Positions 32,266 to 41,480 of a DNA stretch of 64,000 bases are shown piece by piece (the first letter of the stretch is position 1; each line of letters starts with the position of its first letter). The translations under genes were made by a program, and so were the position numbers. The stretch comes from 2-02-FULL-66-22 sp964576535 (GTDB lineage Bacteria > Methylomirabilota > Methylomirabilia > Methylomirabilales > 2-02-FULL-66-22), in contig CAZNWB010000003.1 in assembly GCA_964576535.1 (NCBI GenBank), positions 28,522-92,521 on the forward strand. Reading direction: 5' to 3'. The notes beneath the pieces are model-generated. The model saw only the letters and a list, made by a program, of their open reading frames with translations, was not told where the DNA came from and ran no database searches.

Positions 32266-34197
32266 TCATCGCCCCGCCTCCTTTTGCCAGTTGCTCACCA
32301 CAGAGGTCGGGCACACCAGGAGGACCGGCCGCTTCCCGTTCCCCTCCCAGTCCCGCTGGATCAGGGCCAAGGTCTGGACGGTCTTGCCCAGACCCATGTC
32401 ATCGGCCAAACACGCCCCCAACACCCAGGCCTGGAGGAAGGCCAGCCAGGAGTATCCTCGAACCTGGTAGGGCCGGAGTGTCCCGCTGAAGCGCCGCGGC
32501 GCCGGAATCTCCGTGAAGGCCACCCGGCCCTCAAGCTGATCGAGGAGTGTGCCCACCCAGCCCGTCGCCCTGACCCCTTTGAAGACGAAGCCGCGCACTT
32601 CCTCCGTGGCCCCCAGGGCCATCTGGATGACTTGTCCCACGGTGGCCATCTCGGAAGATTTTTTCTTCCAGAATTCCACCGCTCCCCGAATCTCCTCTGC
32701 GTTTACTTCCACCCACTGGCCCCGCACTTTGACCAGCGGAGCCTTTAGCCTGGCCAGGGCCTCCAACTCGTCCAAGGTGAGGGTCGCATCACCCAGGGCG
32801 ACTTCCCAATTGAACCGGACGATGTCGCCCAGCGAGGGCCCACCGCCACCCTGCATCTTCGGGCTCGCGGCACGGGCCTGAACCGCCAGGCGCACCTTGG
32901 TGCCCTTGCGTGTCCACCAAGCCGGGAGCAGCACACCGAAGCCGGCCTGTTCCAACGCGACGGCCCTTTGGGTCAGAAATTCATGGGCGCCGGCTGCATC
33001 CAGGCCATAGCCGACGGGCCGCGCTGTCTTGAGGCTCTTCTCGATGTTGGGACACACTCCGGCGGCCTGGCCAAGGGCGGAGAGCAGGTACTCCTGGAGG
33101 TTGCCCTCCCACCGGCCGAGCGCCGGAACGGGCCGTCTTGTGGGGGACCACGCGTCCTTCGCCGGGATGAGAAGGCTTAGGTCATCCTGGGGCTGGATCA
33201 GGTAACGGACATGCCAAGGATCGCGAGAGACCGCGAGGGCTCCCCCTCTTTCCTTGCCGCCATCCGCTGGTTCCTCCAGCCGAAAGCAGAGCCGGAAAGG
33301 TGACGACACTGTCACGGTGATGGGACGGCGCCATTCACGGATCTGAGCGGCCGGCTCGGCCAAGGCTGCCGCTTCGCCCTCCAAGATTCCATCCGGCGAT
33401 CGCAGCGCATGAAGCCACTGGTCGTGAAGGCTGGCACAATCGGCGGCTTTCCCCCGGCCCCGGCGACGGCCTGCCGAGGCGAGGGGCGGCGTTGAGCCTG
33501 AGACGCGGATCAGGTGATCCACCATTCTGGCGAGAAATAGGGCCAAGACGGAGTGGAATGGGGCAACCGGAGGGGAAGTGATCACCTGAGATGACAGCGC
33601 ACGGGCAATGCCCGGCATGTCGTTGGCCAGCGCGGTGACTCGTCCCCGGTCCTCACCGACCACCACGGGCTCCCAGATCGCCCGATATCGTCCGTTCCGC
33701 GATTCCAGGCCGGGAAGGAATTGCTGACGGGCCACCAGTGCCCCCGCAAAACGCATGGCCTGAACCCAAAAGGCAAGATCGCGGCCGACGACCACGCCAG
33801 GCGCGAGGGTCTGTTTCCCGATGGTCGTGCAGAGCAGCGTGGTGGTCCGCTCGGGATCGAGCGGCAGCGCCGGCACGGTCCAGGGGAAGAGCGGGGTGGG
33901 GGCCGTCCCGTCAGACGGCTCCGCGATCAGGGGACTCGATGCGACCGGCCTCCCGCCTGCCGTGGGCAGCCAGGCGATGACCGTATCTCTACACACCCTC
34001 TTGCCTGGAGTCGGTATTCCTGCGCTCTCCAGCGCCGACACCAGCCGTGTTCCCCCGGAATCGAACGGGGAGACCTGTGGATCGAAGCCCTTTGCCCTGC
34101 GGCCCCGCGGCTTGATGGGTCCTGCAGTCACCTCGGCGCGTGATTCCCCCCAGAGCAGCAGTCGGTCGTCGAGATAACCCGCATGCAAGACAATCAT
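32266..34197 (-). pseudogene. SNF2-family helicase, truncated after motif Ia
   Basis: 643 residues from the ATG at 34197 (MIVLHAGYLDDRLLLWGES, a start typical of bacterial SNF2 proteins). The long N-terminal part matches the SNF2-associated region. The ATPase begins LRPYQVRGYSWLAFL, reaches Walker A in DDMGLGKTVQTLALI and motif Ia in VLLVCPTSVVSNWQKEA, then stops three residues later. The DEAH box and the whole second RecA lobe (about 350-450 residues) are missing, so it cannot be a working motor. A deletion joining this gene to another sequence is likely. The SWIM-domain partner often found beside this type is absent. Confidence 0.8.
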
Positions 34198-34516
34198 GGC
34201 TGGTTATTCCTCGGGCGAGGCGCGCAGCATATCACGCCCGGAGTCTTTGCCACCACACCTTGTATCGTGCAACAGAGGGTGGGGGAGGCGGAAGGGGCAG
34301 ACGTCTTCGCCGTTTGTCGAGGAGCGGCCGCGAGGCGGGCTACGTCCCAAGCGGAGCTACGCGGCCGCACCAGACGCCGGTGGGCCATGCGACGGGGCCG
34401 GCCAGAGACGGGATGCGCGAGGATCGTTACGGGAACCGATCAGAAAGGCCGTGGCGAGGTGGGCACGGCGGCGGGACCCAAATGTGGGCGAAGCCCACAC
34501 TGGCGGATGGTCCCTT
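34198..34516. other. Non-coding interval between the truncated helicase and the nucleotidyltransferase
   Basis: 319 bases with no supported gene on either strand. I see only short inverted words such as GTGGGC...GCCCAC near 34485-34498, which may be the terminator of the nucleotidyltransferase gene. Confidence 0.35.
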
Positions 34517-35122
34517 CTACTCCGGTTCGCGTTGCGCCCGCGTTTCTCGGAGGAGCGTAAGGAACCGATCCCGAAGCGTTGCTGGCAGCCGGCGGGCGAA
34601 CGCCTCGTCGAGGCCATGAATGCGGATGAGGTTCTGCACGTCGCCTAGGTCCTGGTGGCGGTGGCCCCAGACCCCACTGGCGATCTTGAATTCAACCAGC
34701 GCCTCCATCGTAGGAAAGCGCACCCCATCTATTTCTACGAATGCGTCGGAGTCCGGCGGGGGATATACAATGGGGCTTTCGTCGGACCCGGCATGCTCTC
34801 CCGAGGTCATAATGTCAACGTTTACCTCATGCTCGGTTTCGCGCAGCAGCTTCCGCAGCCCCCTGCCTCGAGGAACCAGGCCCCTGCCGACGAGCGTGGC
34901 ATGGATCTTCTCGAGCCCTTCAGGCGTCGTCAAGATGTCGATATCCTCTGTGGCCCGCACGAACCCGTACTGCCGGAGGGCCAGGGCACCGATTACGGCA
35001 AAGGGGATGCCTTCCTCCGCCAATCGCCGACGCAGGAACTCCAGCACGGCGGCGATATCTTGGGCGTGCACGTAATCCCTCCGCAGGAGTTGGATAAGTG
35101 GGCCGGCGACTTGCTTCGCCAT
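34517..35122 (-). CDS. AbiEii-like nucleotidyltransferase
   Basis: 201 residues from the ATG at 35122 (MAKQVAGPL); an upstream in-frame start would add 21 residues. The core reads FAVIGALALRQYGFVRATED then IDILTT, the G-A...R-T-x-D-I-D pattern of AbiEii/DUF6036 nucleotidyltransferases, with a second acidic segment EVNVDIMTSG, FVEIDGVRFPTMEALVEFKI and GHRHQDLGDVQNLI. Related proteins are toxins of type IV toxin-antitoxin or abortive-infection pairs, or solitary enzymes. No antitoxin-like gene overlaps or precedes it, so a free-standing role is as likely. Shine-Dalgarno is weak. Confidence 0.75.
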   Translation of the reverse strand: MAKQVAGPLIQLLRRDYVHAQDIAAVLEFLRRRLAEEGIPFAVIGALALRQYGFVRATEDIDILTTPEGLEKIHATLVGRGLVPRGRGLRKLLRETEHEVNVDIMTSGEHAGSDESPIVYPPPDSDAFVEIDGVRFPTMEALVEFKIASGVWGHRHQDLGDVQNLIRIHGLDEAFARRLPATLRDRFLTLLRETRAQREPE

Positions 35123-35313
35123 GCCGGAATTGTACCCTATGTTTCTCCCGAGCGCAAAAAACATGTGGGGGTAGGGTCGGGCCATAAGACACCCAGGACT
35201 GCGTAAGGGACTCGTGTCCGCTTTTGGTTGCCAGGCGAGCGACGCGAGCAGTAGGGGGAAACTCGGCCAATGAGGAATCGGCAGACTTCCGCTGGCGGAC
35301 CCGGGGAGCCGGG

Positions 35314-35847
35314 TCAGCTCGTGGGGCGTTTGGCCTTGAGGGCGAGGGCGGTCTTGATGGTGGCGATGAGCTTCTTGGGGTCGTAGGGCTTCTGGAGGGC
35401 CAGGGTGGCGCCCGCCTGGAAGCCCTTGACGTTCAGCTTGGGGTCCACCATGGCGGTCACGATGATGATGGGGACGTCCTTCAGGATGGGATCGGCTCGC
35501 ATCCGCCGGCAGACTTCAAATCCGTCCATCTCGGGCATCATGACGTCCAAAAGGATCAGGGCGGGCCGCTCCTGCTTGGCCATCGCGATCCCCAACGGGC
35601 CGTCGGCGGCCGTCAAGGCCTCGAATTCGGCTCCCTCGAGCGTATGCTTGACGAGGCCGAGGAGGAGCTTGTCGTCATCGATGTAGAGGACCTTGGGCTT
35701 CCCGAAGACGACGTTGTCCTTGTCGACCACCCCCTCATCCACGGGGAAGCCGCAGGTCTGGCAGCGGATCTTGAGGTGTCCCGCCTGCCAGTACTCATAG
35801 GTCGGCTGGTTCGAGTCGCAGTGCGGGCAGAAATAGGTGACGCCCAT
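35314..35847 (-). CDS. Response regulator with N-terminal zinc ribbon
   Basis: 177 residues, GAGGAG before the ATG. Residues 1-35 form a zinc ribbon (Cys7, Cys10 in FCPHC; Cys29, Cys32 in CQTCG). Residues about 52-170 form a receiver domain with the acidic triplet VLYIDDDK, phospho-acceptor Asp101 in LILLDVMMPEMDG, Thr in IIIVTAM and Lys in LALQKPYD. There is no output domain, so the ribbon itself probably mediates partner contact. The domain order (ribbon first) is uncommon. No kinase gene is near; it precedes an ABC importer block but reads independently. Confidence 0.88.
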   Translation of the reverse strand: MGVTYFCPHCDSNQPTYEYWQAGHLKIRCQTCGFPVDEGVVDKDNVVFGKPKVLYIDDDKLLLGLVKHTLEGAEFEALTAADGPLGIAMAKQERPALILLDVMMPEMDGFEVCRRMRADPILKDVPIIIVTAMVDPKLNVKGFQAGATLALQKPYDPKKLIATIKTALALKAKRPTS

Positions 35848-36057
35848 GGCTCAGCTCCTCACGCCGTCCGCCGCAGCCGGATGTCGCCGACCGAGCACGC
35901 CGATCCTCCAAGTCGCCGCCTCCGGCATTCCAACCGGGGCCCACAAGGTCTTCCCGCCCCTGGTGTGGGGCAACTTGTTCTTAGCAGACCGAATCCCGGA
36001 ATTCAAGGAGAAGGCCGGACGCTGGCCCGTGGGAAGGATCCACCCCCAGGACCGGCA

Positions 36058-37152
36058 TCACGGACCCTCCTCGAGGGACCGCAGGCTCTCTGGATCGGCC
36101 GGCCAGATGCGGATGCGGGCAGGGTCGAAGGACACGCTGACCGGCCCCTCGAGCAGCGGCTTGCCCGCGGGATCGTGATCGTCCACGGTGAGGGTTTGGC
36201 CGGCCAGCTCAATTCGGTACCGGACGATAGTCCCCAGGTACGTCCTGGAGACCACACGGCCAGGAAAGCCGTCTCCCGTGTCGGGCCCGGTCCCAATACG
36301 GATGGCCTCGGGGCGGAGGGCGAGGATGGCCTCTCGGCCTGGCGCCGGCAGGGGGACGCCCGGTGGGGCCGCGAGCCGGAGGGGGCCCACCGCCAGCCCC
36401 CCCGCCTCGACCCGGGCGCGGAGCAGGTTCACCTGGCCCACAAAGGCGGCCACGAAGGGGTCGGCCGGCCGTTCATAGATGTCTCGCGGGGTGCCGACCT
36501 GCATGACCCTGCCGGCATTGATCACGGCGATGCTGTCCGAGATGGCCAGGGCCTCCTCCTGGTCGTGGGTGACGTACACCGTCGTGATGCCCACCCGCTG
36601 CTGGATCTCCCGGATCTCTGTCCGGACACTCCCCCGCAGCTTCGCATCCAGGTTGCTCAGTGGTTCGTCCATCAGGAGGACCTCGGGCTCCACAATCAGC
36701 GAGCGCGCCAGGGCTACCCGCTGCTGTTGCCCTCCGGACAGCTCCCGAGGGTACCGGCCCTCCAACCCCTCCAGCCGAAGGAGCGAGAGCGTCTGCCGCA
36801 CCTTCTCCGCCAGGGCGGCACGCGGCAACCGACGCAAGCGCAGCCCGTAGGCCACGTTGTCAAAGACGGTCATGTGAGGGAACAGGGCGTATTCCTGGAA
36901 CACGGTGGAGGTCTTGCGCAGGTACGGGGGGAGGCCGCGCTGCGAGACTCCGTCAATCAAGATGTCCCCAGCATCGGGTTCCAGGAAGCCGGCAATGAGA
37001 CGCAGAATGGTCGTCTTCCCGCACCCACTGGGTCCGAGGATGGTGGTGAGGCTTCCCCGCGCGATGTCCAGCGACACCCCCGCCACGGCCACCACCGGGC
37101 CGAAGCGCTTCACCATCCCTTCCAGCCGGACGTGCGCGGACGCCGTCGCCAT
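36058..37152 (-). CDS. ABC importer ATPase (iron/polyamine/2-AEP type), second set
   Basis: 364 residues. Walker A is GPSGCGKTT, Q-loop FQEYALFPHM, signature LSGGQQQRVALARS, Walker B VLLMDEPLSNLDA and H-loop VTHDQEEALA. A TOBE-like C-terminus (AILALRPEAIRI) follows. It begins 2 bases after the permease stop and should drive that permease. It is a paralogue of 26317-27408, arranged in the same binding protein - permease - ATPase order. Confidence 0.94.
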   Translation of the reverse strand: MATASAHVRLEGMVKRFGPVVAVAGVSLDIARGSLTTILGPSGCGKTTILRLIAGFLEPDAGDILIDGVSQRGLPPYLRKTSTVFQEYALFPHMTVFDNVAYGLRLRRLPRAALAEKVRQTLSLLRLEGLEGRYPRELSGGQQQRVALARSLIVEPEVLLMDEPLSNLDAKLRGSVRTEIREIQQRVGITTVYVTHDQEEALAISDSIAVINAGRVMQVGTPRDIYERPADPFVAAFVGQVNLLRARVEAGGLAVGPLRLAAPPGVPLPAPGREAILALRPEAIRIGTGPDTGDGFPGRVVSRTYLGTIVRYRIELAGQTLTVDDHDPAGKPLLEGPVSVSFDPARIRIWPADPESLRSLEEGP

Positions 37153-37154
37153 GG

Positions 37155-38795
37155 TCAGAGCTCAAACAGCCGCACGCGACCGCCGGTGAGGAGACGGAAC
37201 GCCAACAGGACAAGGAACACGGCCGACATCAGACTCGCGGCCATGGCGCTGGCCTGTCCCCAATCCCCGTGCTCCGCCAGGGCCAGGATTGAGGCCGAGG
37301 CCACCACGGTGCCCGGTGAGATCAGGAAGACGACGGCGCTGAGGGTGTTCATGGACCGGATAAAGGTGAAGACCAGGGCGCTGGTGAAGGCCGATCGGAT
37401 CAGGGGCAGGGTCACGTCCCAGAGGGTCCGCAAGGGGCGCGCGCCCAGATCTGCTGCGCCCTCTTCGATGCTGGGTGCGATCTGGGCGAGCCCGGCGACC
37501 GCCGCCCGGTAACCCACGGGGATCGTCCGGAAAAGCATGGCCGCCACGACGATCGTCCCCGTCCCGGTGAGGGCGAGCGGTGGCGTGTTGAAGGCCAGGA
37601 TATAGCCGACCCCGATGAGGGTCCCCGGAAGCGCCGCCGGCAGCACGGCGGTGAAGTCCATCGCTCCCCGGCCCGGAAACCGTTTGCGGTGCACCAGGTA
37701 CGCCGCCAGCACGGAAAACGCCGATCCTCCCACGGCCGCTATCGCGGCGAACCGGATGCTGTTCCAGAGCTGCCCCCCACGGAAGACGGTGTACTCGAAG
37801 TTGGCGAGCGTCGGCCGCCAGTTCACGCCCCAGGTTCGGGCGAAGGCCCCGACGAAAATGACGGCATAGGTCGCCAGGAGCACCAGGGCCACCAGGGCGC
37901 AGCCGGCGAAGAGCGCCCACCGCAAGGGCACGGGTGTCGGTACTGGATCCGCAAAGCTTCCCTTCCCGGTGATGGTCACGTAGGACCGGCCCTCGACCCA
38001 GTAGCGTTGGAGCATGAAGAGCGCGAGGCTTGGGACGAGGAGCGCGCCGCTGAGCGCCGCCGCCATGCCGAGATCCCCCCACCCCGTGACCTGGGTATAG
38101 GTCTCGGTCGCCAGCACCTTGAACGCCCCCCCGACCAGCATGGGATTGCCGAAATCGCTCAGGGCATAGATCCCCACCAGCAGCGCCGCGCTCGCCAGGC
38201 CGGGGATCGCCAGGGGGAGCGTGACTGTGCGGAACAAACGGAACCCGCGGGCGCCGAGATCCTGTGCCGCGAATTCCAGCGTGGGGTTGATTCGTCGAAG
38301 GACCCCCGCCAGCGCGAGATAGGCGATGGGGAAGAAGGCCAATGTCTGGACCATCCACAGCCCGTGCCAGCCGTAGATGTCGCCGCTCAGCCCGAGCAGG
38401 GAATACGTCACGAGTCCCCGCCGTCCGAAGAGCAGGATGAAGGCCAGGCCGCCCACGAAGGGGGGCGAGACCAGCGGCAGGATGGCGATCAGCTTGAACA
38501 GGGTGCGCAGCGGGACGTCCGGCCGCGAGGTGGCATAGGCGAAGAGGAATCCCAGGGCCACGGCCGACGCGGTAGACAGGACGGCGATCAGGAGCGTGTT
38601 GCCGCCCAGCCGGAGCCAGCGGGAGGTGGTGAGCAGGCGTACCCACTCCGCCTGCCCCGGCTGGGCCAGGACCCTGGCGACGGGCAGGAGAACAAACAGG
38701 CCGAGCAGCAGGATCACCAGGCCGGTCACCCCGGACCCGACGGGATCCACCGCCAACCGGCGCGCCCCAATGGTTCTCCGCATCCGGTGCTCCAT
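37155..38795 (-). CDS. ABC importer permease, two-domain (FbpB/ThiP type), second set
   Basis: 546 residues with about twelve membrane helices in two halves. EAA loops are present in TLEFAAQDLGARGFRLFRTV and SIEEGAADLGARPLRTLWDV. The overall form equals that of the permease at 27588-29315. It starts 45 bases after the binding-protein gene and abuts the ATPase gene, so the three are one operon. The transported solute is unknown; iron, thiamine, polyamine and phosphonate are known for the family. Confidence 0.93.
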   Translation of the reverse strand: MEHRMRRTIGARRLAVDPVGSGVTGLVILLLGLFVLLPVARVLAQPGQAEWVRLLTTSRWLRLGGNTLLIAVLSTASAVALGFLFAYATSRPDVPLRTLFKLIAILPLVSPPFVGGLAFILLFGRRGLVTYSLLGLSGDIYGWHGLWMVQTLAFFPIAYLALAGVLRRINPTLEFAAQDLGARGFRLFRTVTLPLAIPGLASAALLVGIYALSDFGNPMLVGGAFKVLATETYTQVTGWGDLGMAAALSGALLVPSLALFMLQRYWVEGRSYVTITGKGSFADPVPTPVPLRWALFAGCALVALVLLATYAVIFVGAFARTWGVNWRPTLANFEYTVFRGGQLWNSIRFAAIAAVGGSAFSVLAAYLVHRKRFPGRGAMDFTAVLPAALPGTLIGVGYILAFNTPPLALTGTGTIVVAAMLFRTIPVGYRAAVAGLAQIAPSIEEGAADLGARPLRTLWDVTLPLIRSAFTSALVFTFIRSMNTLSAVVFLISPGTVVASASILALAEHGDWGQASAMAASLMSAVFLVLLAFRLLTGGRVRLFEL

Positions 38796-38840
38796 CCATG
38801 CGCCCTGTCCCGGTCGGAGACGGGGTCCGGCCCGCCCCGC

Positions 38841-39863
38841 CTACTTCTTGAACAGGTCCCCCCACTGCTTCAGAATCCGCTGGCGATTCTGGGCCGCCCA
38901 GTCCAGCTTGTAGTCCACGAGGTCGAGCTTCTCCAGCGGCGTGGCACCCAGGGGGAGGCTGACGTCGGAGCGCAGGGACCCCTCGAAGTTCAGATCCACG
39001 ATGAGTTGGATCGGATCCCGGCCGAGCACCCAATCAATGAATTTCCCGCCGCCCGCGGCATTGGGGCCATTCTTGATCAGGGAGACAGACCCGACGTCCC
39101 AGCTCACCCCTGTGGGGTGAACGAGGGCGATAGGATATCCGGCCGAGATCGCCTTCAGGGCGTCGTGGGCAAAGGTGATGGCGATCAGGAATTCGCCCGC
39201 CGCCACCATCCGGGTGGGAGCGATCCCGCTCGGGGTGTAGAAACGGATGTTCCGGTCCAGGGCCTTCAAGTACTCCCAGCCCTTCTCCTCCCCCAAGCGG
39301 AAGAACTGCCCGACGATGAACGTGAACCCGGTACCGGAGCTGAGCGGACTCGGCGCCACGATGAGGTCCTTGTACTTGGGGTCCAGAAGGTCCTCCCATG
39401 TCTTGGGCATCGGGGCGCTGCCGAATTCCTTCTTCCAGCGCTCGGCATTGATGGCGATTCCCTGGACGGTGAGCGAACTGCCGGTCCAGTAGCCGTCGGG
39501 GTCCATGTACTTGCCGGGCACCTCGGCCCTTCGCGGCGACTTGTACGCCTCCAGGAGGCCCTGGGCCTTCATGGACTCCTGGATGGCCCGGGAGATGCCG
39601 AAGATCACGTCACCTTTGGGCGACTGCCGTTCGGCCAGCACCCGGGTGGCCACCTCGCCGGCCGACAGCCGGATGAAGTCCGCCTTGGTCCCGGTGTCGC
39701 GCTCGAACTTCTGCATCAGGCGGGCGAGCGTGTACTCGTGAATCACGCCGTACACCATCACGGGTTTCGCCTGAGCCCGGGCAGGTGCAGGCCAGAGGCT
39801 CGCCGCAAGTCCCAGCCCGACCACCACAACCAGCCACCGCCGAGAATGATCACGCTGAAACAT
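38841..39863 (-). CDS. ABC importer periplasmic solute-binding protein, second set
   Basis: 340 residues from the ATG at 39863, 7 bases after AGGAGG. Signal peptide residues 1-30 end at APARAQA. The fold is the type-II iron/phosphonate binding protein: VMVYGVIHEYTLARLMQKFE, KGDVIFGISRAIQES, KTWEDLLDPKYKDLIVA, SPLSSGTGFTF and IALVHPTGVSWDVGSV. It has no cysteine-based lipobox and is soluble periplasmic. It heads the operon with the permease and ATPase at 36058-38795. Confidence 0.93.
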   Translation of the reverse strand: MFQRDHSRRWLVVVVGLGLAASLWPAPARAQAKPVMVYGVIHEYTLARLMQKFERDTGTKADFIRLSAGEVATRVLAERQSPKGDVIFGISRAIQESMKAQGLLEAYKSPRRAEVPGKYMDPDGYWTGSSLTVQGIAINAERWKKEFGSAPMPKTWEDLLDPKYKDLIVAPSPLSSGTGFTFIVGQFFRLGEEKGWEYLKALDRNIRFYTPSGIAPTRMVAAGEFLIAITFAHDALKAISAGYPIALVHPTGVSWDVGSVSLIKNGPNAAGGGKFIDWVLGRDPIQLIVDLNFEGSLRSDVSLPLGATPLEKLDLVDYKLDWAAQNRQRILKQWGDLFKK

Positions 39864-39897
39864 ACGCGCCTCCTGTTCTGGGCATGTCCTCCGCCCG

Positions 39898-40701
39898 CTA
39901 TCGGCCTCCGGGCATTCGGTCCGGCCGGGAGGCCAGGTATTGATCCACGACCCCACGCGTTTGCTCCAGGGTCTCTCGCGTGTGGAGTTCCAGCACCCAC
40001 CAGTCACAGCCGGCCGACCAGAGGCCGTCTAGGGCTTCGGCGACATCGCTGATCCCCGCCGGCGGCACGTGGGAATCCCCGGTCTCCGTCAAATACAGGT
40101 GGGCGGCCACGATCCGGGTGGGGATGCTCCGCAGGAAGTCCACAACGGACCCCCGCCCCTCCTGCACCCACGCACTGCCGTGGGCATGCCCCAGGTCGAA
40201 GGTCACGGGCGCCCCGGTCGCACGGAGGAGCGCGACGAAGGTCTCCGGATCGCTGGCGAGTCCCCGCCGCAGGTTCTCCACCGTCACCACCGTCCCGCGC
40301 CGGGCAGCATAGTCCATCAGGGCGGTGAGATTGCGCACAAGATTCTCCCACGATCGCTCGTCCGATTCCAGGGCATGCGACCCCACATGCAGGTTGAGGT
40401 GCCGGGCCCCCACCTCCGCCGCGGCGTCCACGTACTCCCGGAGGATTCGGAGCGCGGCCGCCGCATACTCCGCGTCGCGGTGTCCGATCTCCAGGTCGGT
40501 GTACGGGGCATGCAGGGAGCACGGAACGCCGACGCTGCGGAATCCGTCCAGGATATACGACCGGCGTCCGCGGGCCACGGCCAGCCGCTGGCCGTCCAGC
40601 CCCCACTCGACCCCATCGTACCGGTGGGCGGTCACGTACCCCCGAACCGCAGCGGGATCCTTGCCGATGGCGAGATGGCACAAGGCCAGCCGTGGAGTCA
40701 T
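39898..40701 (-). CDS. Sugar phosphate isomerase/epimerase-like TIM barrel protein
   Basis: 267 residues with AAAGGA before the ATG. It is a xylose-isomerase-like TIM barrel: VEWGLDGQRLAV, SLHAPYTDLEIG, HLNLHVGSHALESDERSWENL, VVTVENLRRGLA, VTFDLGHAHGSAW and VAAHLYLTETGDSH hold the histidines, glutamate and aspartates that bind a metal. It may act on sugars or on keto acids. It lies 34 bases upstream of the binding protein gene of the second importer in the same direction, so it may process the imported compound. Confidence 0.88.
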   Translation of the reverse strand: MTPRLALCHLAIGKDPAAVRGYVTAHRYDGVEWGLDGQRLAVARGRRSYILDGFRSVGVPCSLHAPYTDLEIGHRDAEYAAAALRILREYVDAAAEVGARHLNLHVGSHALESDERSWENLVRNLTALMDYAARRGTVVTVENLRRGLASDPETFVALLRATGAPVTFDLGHAHGSAWVQEGRGSVVDFLRSIPTRIVAAHLYLTETGDSHVPPAGISDVAEALDGLWSAGCDWWVLELHTRETLEQTRGVVDQYLASRPDRMPGGR

Positions 40702-40759
40702 GCGGTGTCCTTTCTTCGCGGGCGATCGCTTCCACCTCTCCGCTCGAGGCGGAGCCCTG

Positions 40760-41101
40760 CTACTTGAACGCCCCCAGGGTGATCCCCCGGACGATGTAGC
40801 GCTGCAGCAACAGGGCGGCCAGCGCCACCGGCAGCACGATGACCACGCCCGAGGCGAAGACCGGCCCCCAGTTAATGGAGTATCCGGTGATGAAATCGTT
40901 GGCCGCCGCCGAGGGCTTCTTGCCGAGGGCCTCGCCCGCTTGGTCCAGGGAGATCGAGATGCGGTTGATCATCTCCAGGTGGGCCGGGCCCGCGTAGAAC
41001 CGGTTTCGGCTCGAAGTGCTTCTCGGGTCCTTCAGGGCGTAGGTGGGGCTGAGCCCACAGGATCCTCGCCGCGGGACCGGCAGGACGGATACGCAAGCCA
41101 C
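40760..41101 (-). pseudogene. Chimeric remnant of a carbohydrate ABC permease (MalG type), C-terminal end
   Basis: The last ~36 residues (NWGPVFASGVVIVLPVALAA then LLLQRYIVRGITLGAFK) are the C-terminal helix and tail of a MalG-type permease. Upstream the frame does not give the remaining five helices or an EAA loop; it reads unrelated, basic sequence. So only the 3' end of a permease gene survives. It is unlike the FbpB-type permeases nearby. Confidence 0.65.
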
Positions 41102-41384
41102 GCCTTGCAGCGAACCACGCTCCGATGACGATAGCCCTGCCCGGTCTTCGGTGTCAAGGGAGAGCTATCCCCTCGCAGATCACTCGAAGTTCGGGCGGAC
41201 AGGGCTAGCCATCCAGGATCGGGGTCGCGGTTCGGCCCTGATTGGTAGCTACCTTTTCATGAGGCGAGGCAGGAGAGAGGGACCGGGTGCGGTCCGGAGA
41301 GGCGGACCAGGAAGATCTCCCCTGAAGGTCCGAAAGGTCGCCCGAAGCACAGGGGGACTGGAGCCCTCGTCTGCGCCAAAGACA
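41102..41384. other. Unassigned interval
   Basis: No supported gene on either strand. It lies between the permease remnant and the terminator of the pseudopilin-like gene, and may be part of the same decayed locus. Confidence 0.3.
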
Positions 41385-41418
41385 ACGACGCCGCAGGGGC
41401 ATATCCCTGCGGCGTCGT
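41385..41418 (-). terminator. Strong hairpin terminator of the pseudopilin-like gene
   Basis: A perfect 14-base stem ACGACGCCGCAGGG / CCCTGCGGCGTCGT with a 6-base loop. On the minus strand it is followed by TGTCTTTGG and lies 63 bases after the stop at 41481. Confidence 0.75.
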
Positions 41419-41480
41419 CAATGTCTCTGAAGGCCTCCGCGCCGGCGCGATGGCAACCCGCGGCTTACCCGTCCGGGGGA

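Noticed and set aside
35224..37512. Very long plus-strand open frame over the second importer ATPase
   Set aside because: It is antisense to clear ABC genes, is rich in His, Arg and Gln from GC-rich complement codons, and has no motif or Shine-Dalgarno.
37689..40052. 787-codon plus-strand open frame
   Set aside because: Antisense shadow of the permease and binding-protein genes; composition typical of reverse-strand GC-rich reading.
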